Part shown: piece by piece, positions 57,219 through 64,000 of the stretch
Layout: every line of letters begins with the position of its first letter
Position numbering within the stretch: position 1 is the stretch's first letter
Origin: Planctomycetota bacterium
GTDB lineage: Bacteria; Planctomycetota; UBA1135; JACQFD01
Length of the DNA stretch: 64,000 nucleotides
NCBI GenBank assembly: GCA_016200225.1
Contig: JACQFD010000004.1
Location: 124,001-188,000 of the forward strand
Direction: 5' to 3'
Notes under the pieces: model-generated
Database searches by the model: none
What the model was told of the DNA's origin: nothing
Seen by the model: the letters and a program-made list of their open reading frames with translations, nothing else
Made by a program: the position numbers and the translations under genes

Positions 57219-59300
57219 TTATGATTTGATCCATTCCTTCGACGCGATCGGACCGAGCCATTTGTGCTCTTCGATGAGGCGATATTCGATCGTCCCCGGG
57301 TCGGGACGCTTGACTTTCAAGTCGTTTGGCCAAAGCAGATCGACCGGATCCTGGCCGCTCTTCAACTCGACGCGTTTCATTTCGCCGGCGACCGTGCCGC
57401 CCTTCGCTCCGGGCTTGCGCCATTCGAGTTTCGGGTGCGGCGTTTCATCGGAAAGCCGAACGTAGCGTTCGCCGAATTGCCCTTGGATTTCGATACTCTT
57501 GCCGGTGACGGAAATTTCGTTTCCGTCCAATTGTGACTTCGCGGCAAAACTGAACGGCGCGCCGAATTCGACGGTCACAGTCTGGCCCGCGGCGACCTTC
57601 ACTCTTTTGTTAGGATCGCCGTTTATGATTGCATATTTTTGAAAATTGCGTCCCTTGCCGACTCGAAACATTCCGTAAACGAATTGATATTCGCCGGCCG
57701 GCACTTCGACGCCTTTGTCGTTCGAAAGGAGATCGAAATACGCCCCGGTGAATTCCGACGTTTCTGTAACAACTAAATAATGTGGCTTGAATGCGGCGGG
57801 ACCGCTCCAATTCGCCTTGATCGTTCCGGTTTTGATGTCCAGCTCGCGAACCTGGAACTTCGCTCCGAGTTGTTCGCTGTCGCCTTTCAATCGATACCAT
57901 TTCGCGCCCAATTTTACGAATCCCGACCAGGGCATGGCGCGCTTTCCGCCGGGAAACAGTATGGAATCCATATATGGAATGCCTTCCAGCGTCTTCGTTC
58001 CGATCACGCTGGGATCGCTCCCGAACTTTCCGTCGCAATTATCGTCAAAAATCCGGAGTTTTTGTCCGGCGAGCTCGACGAGGCGGGACGCCGCGGATGT
58101 ATAAAGAATCTGCGCGCGCGTTTCGTTCGACGAATAATTTATAACAGTTCCATGATACGCTTCCTGATTGCTGCCGATCGCCGCCGTCATCGCGTATTCG
58201 ACGCCGCCGTTCGGAATCTTAAATTCAAAGGTCATCGGTCGGCCGAGTTTGAGCGGGACCGGAATTTTATCGCCGGGATCGAACAGATATTTCGAATCCG
58301 CTTCGCGAATGAACTTCGCGTCCTTCGACGCGGTGAAAAACTGCACGGCCGCCGAACAGGTCGGCGATGGTTTGCCTTCGATCGTCTGCGGGAGCCAATC
58401 GATATAATTAGAATCCGTGTTCCAACCCGGACGCTCGATGTCCTCGGGCGGCGCCGCCTGAAATTTTGCATTTGCCGGCACCCACGCCGAACCCTTTGCA
58501 AAGACTTCGCCGCCGCCGGGCGTCGGACTGCCGCCGGCGGGTTTCTTATCTTTTTCCTTCGGATCCGGCTGCTTCGGAGGCCCGCCTTTCTTTAGTAAGG
58601 CTTTGTTCTTTTCGAGCAGCGTCGAAAGATCCGTATAAAACGAATCTTTATCGTCGAGTTTCTCGCGTAATCGTATGGTTTTTTCGTAATATTCGACGGA
58701 TTTTTGTAAATCATAACCCTTCGCGCGCGAATCGGGATCGAATGCCGACCCGGCCCAATAGTAACAATCGCCCGCAAGATATTTGTCGCCGAGGGTTTCG
58801 AACACGCCCGCGACTTCCGCCGCGTCGGCGCCGAATTTGTCGAGTTTTTCGTCGTCCAATTCCTTGGCCCGGCGCTTCTGGTCGGACGCAAGCAGCGCGT
58901 TGTAGCGGCCGAGCGTGCGATTCCATTCGTTCCACTGCCCCTGGTCGAGGTTGCGGAGATCGTCATAATACTTGTCGAGGAAGTTATTCTTATAAGCATC
59001 CTTCCACGTTTGTATCAATTTTTCGATGCTCTCGGCTTCCTTTGCATTGTTATTCACGCCGTAGACCTGCGCGCGGCGCGCGAGCGCCCACGTCGCGTCC
59101 GTCGGAAACTTTCGAACGAGCGATACTAAGACTTGCGGATCGCCCACTTCGACTTCGGCGATAAATTTGGTCCAGAACGCGTCGGGTCCGCCACCCTGCG
59201 CGAATACCATCGAAACAGGGATCAACGCTAATGATAATAATGCGCCGGCTTGAGCCAGCCTGCGCACCGTCGACTCGTTTGGTTTGGCGCTTATGGACAT
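57219..59300 (-). CDS. Exported protein of unknown function with a TPR-like N-terminal half
   Basis: The 693-residue product has a signal peptide (AQAGALLSLALIPVSMVFAQ). Residues about 40-245 are helical and TPR-like (TWALARRAQVYGV, KGYDLQKSVEYYEKTIRLRE). A Pro/Lys/Gly-rich linker lies at about 245-275, followed by a beta-rich region containing an EF-hand-like or dockerin-like loop FDDNCDGKFGSD that also appears in other planctomycete exported proteins. The last 150 residues hold two Ig-like segments. I do not recognise the family. It stands alone between serS and a short plus-strand ORF. Confidence 0.75.
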   Translation of the reverse strand: MSISAKPNESTVRRLAQAGALLSLALIPVSMVFAQGGGPDAFWTKFIAEVEVGDPQVLVSLVRKFPTDATWALARRAQVYGVNNNAKEAESIEKLIQTWKDAYKNNFLDKYYDDLRNLDQGQWNEWNRTLGRYNALLASDQKRRAKELDDEKLDKFGADAAEVAGVFETLGDKYLAGDCYYWAGSAFDPDSRAKGYDLQKSVEYYEKTIRLREKLDDKDSFYTDLSTLLEKNKALLKKGGPPKQPDPKEKDKKPAGGSPTPGGGEVFAKGSAWVPANAKFQAAPPEDIERPGWNTDSNYIDWLPQTIEGKPSPTCSAAVQFFTASKDAKFIREADSKYLFDPGDKIPVPLKLGRPMTFEFKIPNGGVEYAMTAAIGSNQEAYHGTVINYSSNETRAQILYTSAASRLVELAGQKLRIFDDNCDGKFGSDPSVIGTKTLEGIPYMDSILFPGGKRAMPWSGFVKLGAKWYRLKGDSEQLGAKFQVRELDIKTGTIKANWSGPAAFKPHYLVVTETSEFTGAYFDLLSNDKGVEVPAGEYQFVYGMFRVGKGRNFQKYAIINGDPNKRVKVAAGQTVTVEFGAPFSFAAKSQLDGNEISVTGKSIEIQGQFGERYVRLSDETPHPKLEWRKPGAKGGTVAGEMKRVELKSGQDPVDLLWPNDLKVKRPDPGTIEYRLIEEHKWLGPIASKEWIKS

Positions 59301-59339
59301 TGCGGCTCTTCGATTGAAAGTTTGGGGGGGACAACCTGT

Positions 59340-59468
59340 ATGCGTTCGTTTTGGATCCAGCGTTGCCGCCGCAAATTTTACTTTGCGGGGATTCGCATCG
59401 GAACATTCGTTTCAGTTGTTACGAATTTCGCGCCGGGCCGTCGTGCGCTTCTGAAAGTACGCGTTTGA
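59340..59468 (+). CDS. Possible 42-residue basic small protein
   Basis: The ORF starts at ATG 59340 with a run of seven Gs nine bases upstream and ends at TGA 59466-59468, immediately before a hairpin and T-run. The product is basic with a short hydrophobic centre (RIGTFVSVVTNFAP). It has no recognised relatives. The same 160 bp could instead be a small RNA that uses the terminator. It lies in the gap between the large exported protein and the rhomboid gene, both on the other strand. Confidence 0.35.
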   Translation: MRSFWIQRCRRKFYFAGIRIGTFVSVVTNFAPGRRALLKVRV

Positions 59469-59497
59469 GGCGGCAATCCGTCGAAGCCGCCCTTTTT
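59469..59497 (+). terminator. Rho-independent terminator on the plus strand
   Basis: GGCGGC (59469-59474) pairs with GCCGCC (59486-59491) around an 11-base loop, with five Ts from 59493. The T-run is on the plus strand, although the flanking annotated genes are on the minus strand. This implies a plus-strand transcript ending here. Confidence 0.75.
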
Positions 59498-60400
59498 CTA
59501 GCCTTCCGCGGGCGAATTCTTCTTCGATCCGGCCTTCAAGAATCGGCTCTCTTCCTCGGTGAGCGCTGCGAGACCCAGTTCGTGAATTTTCTCGAGGATG
59601 CGGTCGAGTTTCTGAGCTTTCTCGCGGGCTCGCTCGTCCTCCGCGCGTTCGCGCGCCGCGCGACGCGCCTCCTTCCAACGTGCCCAAAGACCCGGACGCG
59701 GAAATGGACTGTCGTGAACGCCTCGCCATCCGAGAAAGAGGCCCGCCGACGCGCCGCCGATGTGCGCGATGTAGGCGACGACCGTGTCGCCGCCGAGGCG
59801 CGCCGAAAAAGCAAATTGCAACAAATCCAACGCTACAAATATAATGGTAAAGATCCAAAGCGGAATCGTTAACAACGTAACATTGGGAAAACTGATCGCG
59901 GCCGACACGAGTACGGCATACACGCCCGCGGACGCGCCGTAGAGCGGCGAAAGACCCGCGCCGCGCGCGATTTCCCAAGCGCCGAAGAAAATGCCGCCGA
60001 CGGCGACGCCGATCCAAAATGTTAATAATGTTGTTTTCGGCCCGCGTCCCGCTTCGAGGAGATTGCCGACGAAATAGAGCGTCAGCGCGTTCAACACGAT
60101 GTGCTTCGGATCCTCGAGCGAATGCACGAGCGCATAAGTAAATAAACGATACGGAACCGACCAATCGAGCGGATTGACGCGCAACCCGAAGAATCGCCCG
60201 ACGGGATCTCCCCCCGAAACTAAAAATACAAAAAACTGCACCAAAAACATCGCGCACAGTCCGAGCGAAAGGCGCGTACTCGGCGACAGCAGCGCAAATC
60301 GTTCGCGCACCGATGGTGCGAATCTATCGGATTCGTCAAATCGCATGGTTCGTATTGCTGCCGGACGGCGGAGAATAAGCGACGATTCCTTGTCGGCCAT
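59498..60400 (-). CDS. Rhomboid-family intramembrane serine protease
   Basis: The 300-residue protein has six membrane helices. The catalytic serine is Ser157 in GASAGVYA and the histidine is His213 in YIAHIGGASAG; HSLEDPKHIVLNALTLYFVG is the family's helix-2 motif. A cytoplasmic tail of about 75 residues is helical and Arg/Glu-rich. Its substrate is unknown; the membrane-anchored sigma factor of this window is one speculative target class. An internal ATG (MRFDESD) is an alternative start. Confidence 0.9.
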   Translation of the reverse strand: MADKESSLILRRPAAIRTMRFDESDRFAPSVRERFALLSPSTRLSLGLCAMFLVQFFVFLVSGGDPVGRFFGLRVNPLDWSVPYRLFTYALVHSLEDPKHIVLNALTLYFVGNLLEAGRGPKTTLLTFWIGVAVGGIFFGAWEIARGAGLSPLYGASAGVYAVLVSAAISFPNVTLLTIPLWIFTIIFVALDLLQFAFSARLGGDTVVAYIAHIGGASAGLFLGWRGVHDSPFPRPGLWARWKEARRAARERAEDERAREKAQKLDRILEKIHELGLAALTEEESRFLKAGSKKNSPAEG

Positions 60401-60445
60401 TCGCGCATTCCGTCTGATGCGCGAACGCGTTCGAAACGCGGGCGA

Positions 60446-61591
60446 TTACTTCTGCGCCTGGCCGGCGCCGCCGGTCGCGCCGCCGCCGCCGCTCTTCGAG
60501 GGGTCGTTCTGGCTGCCCGACATCATCGCGCCTTCGCGCGAAATGCCGTCGGTGTATTTGTGCATTGAATCCTGCGAGCCGGGCAGATAACCGAACAATT
60601 GGAAACACATCAATATCGAAACGGCGCCCGTCATGATTACATATAATCCGCGTTCGCCTTTCCAGCCGGCGACGAATCGCAAATGTAAATAAACGACGTA
60701 AATGAGCCACGAAATGAGCGCGGACGTTTCCTTCGAATCCCATCCCCAGTACAGCGCCCACGCCTCCTGCGCCCAGAACGCGCCCATCATCAATCCGGCG
60801 GTCAGGAACGGAAAACCGATGCTAAAGATCGCGAACGAGAATTTATCGAATCCGTCGATCCAACTGTCGAGCGCGGCGAGATTTCCCGAGCGCGCCATGA
60901 ACCAGCCGATCGCCAGGACCGGAAAGAAGACCGCGACGTTTACAAATTGCGCGAACGGCAGGAAAAATACGAATCCGAGGAACACGACAATTCCGGCGGC
61001 GGTCATCGGGCGCGAAAGCGCGGGGCCTCCGCCGAAAATCTGACGCGCGAATTTTAATGTAAAGAATAACAAACAGGCGACGTACGCGATTCCCATCGTG
61101 ACGTACGAGCAGAGCAGCGCCGGCACGTGGATCGACATCCACTTCGACTGCAGCGCGGGCGGCAGCATGCGCGCGCCCTTCTCCTGCGTATGCGTATAAA
61201 GAATCAGCGCGAATTCCGCCGCCATGATGACGGTTAAGAATAGATCCGAGAGTCCCCGCATCCGACCCTTGGTTTTATACAATCCGAGGACGACATAAAT
61301 GATCGCGAACATCACATATAACGCGGCCGCGGTCGTCGTGAGGGCCTCGAACATCGTCTGCACGGGAAAGTGATTCACTTCGTTCCAGCGAAATCCGATT
61401 CCGCAGAGCGAAGAAACGACGCCGCCTACAAATGCCGCGAACGCGAATCGCGACAGCCACTCCGCCGACTTGCCGGGCACGCTGCTCAAGAAATGCATCA
61501 ACGCTGAAACGAGCGCGAGCGCCGCCGCCGCGACAGCAAAGGCTTCGCTCGACGCCAGAAATTTGAACGACAGGTCGGGTGAAAAGTTCAC
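60446..61591 (-). CDS. ccsA: Cytochrome c biogenesis protein CcsA (CcmF/CycK-type haem handling)
   Basis: I start at GTG 61591, which overlaps the resB stop (GTGA); a longer reading adds 23 unlike residues. The 381-residue protein has about eight membrane helices and the haem-handling WWD-type motif ALYWGWDSKETSALISW, with conserved histidines in the flanking helices (NHFPVQTMFE and SIHVPALLCSY). The C-terminus is a Gly/Ser-rich tail. With ResB it forms the system II complex that moves haem across the membrane and attaches it to apocytochrome c. Confidence 0.92.
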   Translation of the reverse strand: MNFSPDLSFKFLASSEAFAVAAAALALVSALMHFLSSVPGKSAEWLSRFAFAAFVGGVVSSLCGIGFRWNEVNHFPVQTMFEALTTTAAALYVMFAIIYVVLGLYKTKGRMRGLSDLFLTVIMAAEFALILYTHTQEKGARMLPPALQSKWMSIHVPALLCSYVTMGIAYVACLLFFTLKFARQIFGGGPALSRPMTAAGIVVFLGFVFFLPFAQFVNVAVFFPVLAIGWFMARSGNLAALDSWIDGFDKFSFAIFSIGFPFLTAGLMMGAFWAQEAWALYWGWDSKETSALISWLIYVVYLHLRFVAGWKGERGLYVIMTGAVSILMCFQLFGYLPGSQDSMHKYTDGISREGAMMSGSQNDPSKSGGGGATGGAGQAQK

Positions 61592-63984
61592 TTTTGCACG
61601 CTCTTTCGAATAAAGGGTTTCAACAGAAAGACGTAGGCCACGCCGGCAACGATTGCCCACATTCCATAAATCACGGTCTCGATTCCGGGATCGAAGACGA
61701 CACCGACGCCCGAATAGCCGGGAAGTTGTTTATTCGCATCCGTTTGAAAGAATCGAAAACCACGATAGAAGGCGTAATCGTTCACGCGGATCGTCTGGGA
61801 GTTTTGAATTTCCCAAGCGCCGGTCGCGGGATTCTTCTCGAGAAAATCGAGCTTCGATTTCCATTCTTTCGGAAGTTCCGACTCGTTTTCAAAAATCCTG
61901 ATCGCGATTCGATTTGCATAAATGGCCGTGTCCGCGAACGCAACGGCGCCGATCATAAATTCTTTTTTGCCTTCCGGTCCGTCGACCTCGATGCGCGCCG
62001 CGGGCGGCGAATCGTCGAAAAATAATAATCCATTGTTCGCATCGCCCTGAACCTGATCGATCACGGGCACGACCTTCGGACGATCGGCGCGCTTGCCGAC
62101 GAGGAATCCGAGACCGTTGTCCAATGTTACAACTTCGCCGACTTTCACTTCGCGACTATTACGATCGCCAATTTTAACAATCTTGAGCGGCAGTCCCGGC
62201 GCGGAAACCATTCGATAACGATGGACGGCCGGAGAACGCCAGTGATCCCACGTGACGTGGACGCGCGCGCGCATGCCGTCGACGATGAAAACGCCGTGGT
62301 CAGGATCGTTCGATTCCTCTTCATTTTCGTAATACCACTCGGTCTTTACCATTCGATTTTGCGAATCGACGATTTCTAACAAAACGCCGCCGTCGGTCGG
62401 ACGCTGCATTTCGAGCGGCGTCTTCCCGAGCGCGGGAATCATCTTGTTGGAGACGGGGTCGGCGATCAGGCGCGCATCGGGCAGCGCGTTCAAGATCTTG
62501 ACGCTGGCATCGCCTTTCGAAGTCTTAAATTTAAACGTTCCATTCTTTGCAATCGGGACCGTCGCCGCCGGTTTCAGCGGGCTCGCTTGTGTAAATATAT
62601 GAATCGTGCCAAGCGCGTCGCCCTCGAACGGCATCGCGAGTTTCGCGTCCTGCTCCGCGGCGTTGATGGCCGATTCATAACGAATCCGCGCGCCGGGGAC
62701 TTTGTCGAAAACGGATTGAAAATCCCCGTTCGCGACGAGAAATCCCTCGAATTGATTATTTTGATATTCATAACGAACCTTGAGCGCCGGCCCCTGCCGT
62801 TCGAAATCGTTCGACGGGTCCTCGCCTTCGGTGCGTTCCGCGAGATCGAATCCGATGCTCGCGCGCGGCCAATGCTCCAATACGCGAACGACCGTTTTGG
62901 GTTCGCCGCGCCCCTGATCGTCATATTCGAAGGGCATCTGCCGCCCTTTCCAGATTTCGAAATGACTATAACTCGCCATCGAACGCGACGGCGGATCCTG
63001 AATGAACTTTACTTCAATATTATCGCGATAATCGGCGTGAAACTTATCGAGTCTCACCGCGAACGGACGCTCGGGCGTGCCGAAGAATAGTCTTCTGTAA
63101 TCATAGGTCTGAAATGATGAAGACTCTCTCGGAATGAACTCCTCGTTCGGGCTCATCGGCGGATATAATGATAACCGAACAACGCCGCGCTCCTCCGTGA
63201 GGCGCAACCAGAAGCCGCCCGTGATCGCCGTCATCACGCCGAGGTGCGTTACTAAGAATCCAATGCGGTCGCGCGGCGTCAATAACGATTTCAAATCCCA
63301 CAAAAGCGCGGCGGGTAATTTACTTATAAATCCGAAACCGGGCGAACCCTGCGCGATCGAGCGCGCGATGCCGCGCCGGAAGGTATTGGTTAGAACGATT
63401 AGAAATAACAATCCCGTCAGCGTGCTGAACCAGTCGCTCGCCCACGCGCCTTTCGCCGTGTCGGTGCCGCTCAATTGCGATTTTCTCGAAAATTCATAAA
63501 AACCGTCGAAAAAGCCGCGATTTTCGAAAATAAACTTTTGTATTTCGATGCCGCGCGCGCGTCCGTTGAACGCCGTGCGCATGCCGCTCTCCTCCTGCTT
63601 CGCGACGCGCTCGCCGTAATGGCGACCGACGCGTTCGAGCGGATTGCTCATTTTCGGACGCGACGTCGGCTCGAGCGGACTATCGGCGGAATTCTCCTCT
63701 TCGAACGGTAGTTTCGTCGCCGGCATGCCGATGCCATAGAGATGCGTCACATGATACAAAAAATATCCGGTCGCCCACGCGAAATCGTCCTTGAATTTCG
63801 TCTCCTGTTCATCGGCTGACAGACGACGGCCATTTTCGTCATATCGATGCGCATTCGGGTCCCGCGGCGGAATCAATACGGATAAAATCGAACCTAACAG
63901 AAAAAACACGAGGATCGCGACGCCGACGCGGATCGATAGAAAGAATTCGAACACGGCGCGCCACGACAATACTAAAAAACTCAC
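61588..63984 (-). CDS. resB: Cytochrome c biogenesis protein ResB, possibly continuing past the right edge
   Basis: Up to 798 residues are read from a GTG at 63984, but the frame remains open to the window edge, so the true start may lie outside. Helices near the N-terminus (SIRVGVAILVFFLLGSILSV, WFSTLTGLLFLIVLTNTFRR, and VTHLGVMTAITGGFWL with its histidine) and one at the C-terminus match ResB, separated by a very long exported domain. That domain is larger than usual. The gene overlaps ccsA by four bases. Confidence 0.88.
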   Translation of the reverse strand: MSFLVLSWRAVFEFFLSIRVGVAILVFFLLGSILSVLIPPRDPNAHRYDENGRRLSADEQETKFKDDFAWATGYFLYHVTHLYGIGMPATKLPFEEENSADSPLEPTSRPKMSNPLERVGRHYGERVAKQEESGMRTAFNGRARGIEIQKFIFENRGFFDGFYEFSRKSQLSGTDTAKGAWASDWFSTLTGLLFLIVLTNTFRRGIARSIAQGSPGFGFISKLPAALLWDLKSLLTPRDRIGFLVTHLGVMTAITGGFWLRLTEERGVVRLSLYPPMSPNEEFIPRESSSFQTYDYRRLFFGTPERPFAVRLDKFHADYRDNIEVKFIQDPPSRSMASYSHFEIWKGRQMPFEYDDQGRGEPKTVVRVLEHWPRASIGFDLAERTEGEDPSNDFERQGPALKVRYEYQNNQFEGFLVANGDFQSVFDKVPGARIRYESAINAAEQDAKLAMPFEGDALGTIHIFTQASPLKPAATVPIAKNGTFKFKTSKGDASVKILNALPDARLIADPVSNKMIPALGKTPLEMQRPTDGGVLLEIVDSQNRMVKTEWYYENEEESNDPDHGVFIVDGMRARVHVTWDHWRSPAVHRYRMVSAPGLPLKIVKIGDRNSREVKVGEVVTLDNGLGFLVGKRADRPKVVPVIDQVQGDANNGLLFFDDSPPAARIEVDGPEGKKEFMIGAVAFADTAIYANRIAIRIFENESELPKEWKSKLDFLEKNPATGAWEIQNSQTIRVNDYAFYRGFRFFQTDANKQLPGYSGVGVVFDPGIETVIYGMWAIVAGVAYVFLLKPFIRKSVQK

Positions 63985-64000
63985 GGCCGCCAGCGAACCG

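Overview
The window reads as chromosomal DNA of a bacterium, most likely a planctomycete (Planctomycetota). The evidence is the mix of family types: sigma factors with long C-terminal extensions, an FHA/Ser-Thr kinase with DLG in place of DFG, a large FG-GAP repeat protein ending in a GTPGC-type module, RNI-like leucine-rich repeats, and a type II secretion cluster whose pseudopilins carry low-complexity tails. GC content is a little under 60% by eye and very rich in CpG. This is an inference from gene content; no rRNA is present to prove it.

Layout. Positions 1-5.2 kb hold a leucine-rich repeat protein (cut at the left edge), a DUF1569 protein, an ECF sigma factor fused to a membrane helix and carboxypeptidase-regulatory-like repeats, and two small membrane proteins, one resembling a zincin that has lost its catalytic residues. 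From 5.25 to 13.1 kb runs a complete F1Fo ATP synthase operon on the minus strand, in the order atpZ-atpI-atpB-E-F-H-A-G-D-C. Its atpD is broken by an in-frame TAA. Divergent from it is hslU, with no hslV beside it and an unusual C-terminus. Positions 14.6-15.2 kb are non-coding and full of palindromes. A large FG-GAP protein, an ECF sigma/zinc-finger anti-sigma pair and an exported Cys-containing protein follow.

Positions 21.3-27.9 kb hold a co-directional plus-strand series: ndk, rqcH, yggS, an FHA kinase, yggU and purN, several with overlapping start and stop codons. On the minus strand from 27.9 to 41.6 kb come a mitomycin-repair-like helicase/exonuclease pair (mrfA/mrfB), a GldA/F/G plus DUF4340 ABC exporter cluster, dnaK, and an NtrC/NtrB-type two-component pair. 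A 161-bp MITE-like element separates these from a Sua5-like/arginine-phosphatase-like fusion gene. Next are a membrane spermidine-synthase-like protein coupled to a PtsN-like EIIA, then type II secretion genes gspD-E-F-G-H-I-J. The right end carries serS, a large exported protein, a possible small ORF with a terminator, a rhomboid protease, and the cytochrome c maturation pair ccsA/resB, resB reaching the right edge.

The observations most worth checking are the split atpD, the frame-independent excess of TTGTAA and TTGTTA words across a GC-rich sequence, the probable protein-arginine-phosphatase fusion, the membrane-anchored sigma factor, HslU without an HslV-docking tail, and the non-coding elements at 14.7-15.2 kb and 41.6 kb. 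I see no tRNA, rRNA, CRISPR array or intact transposase gene.
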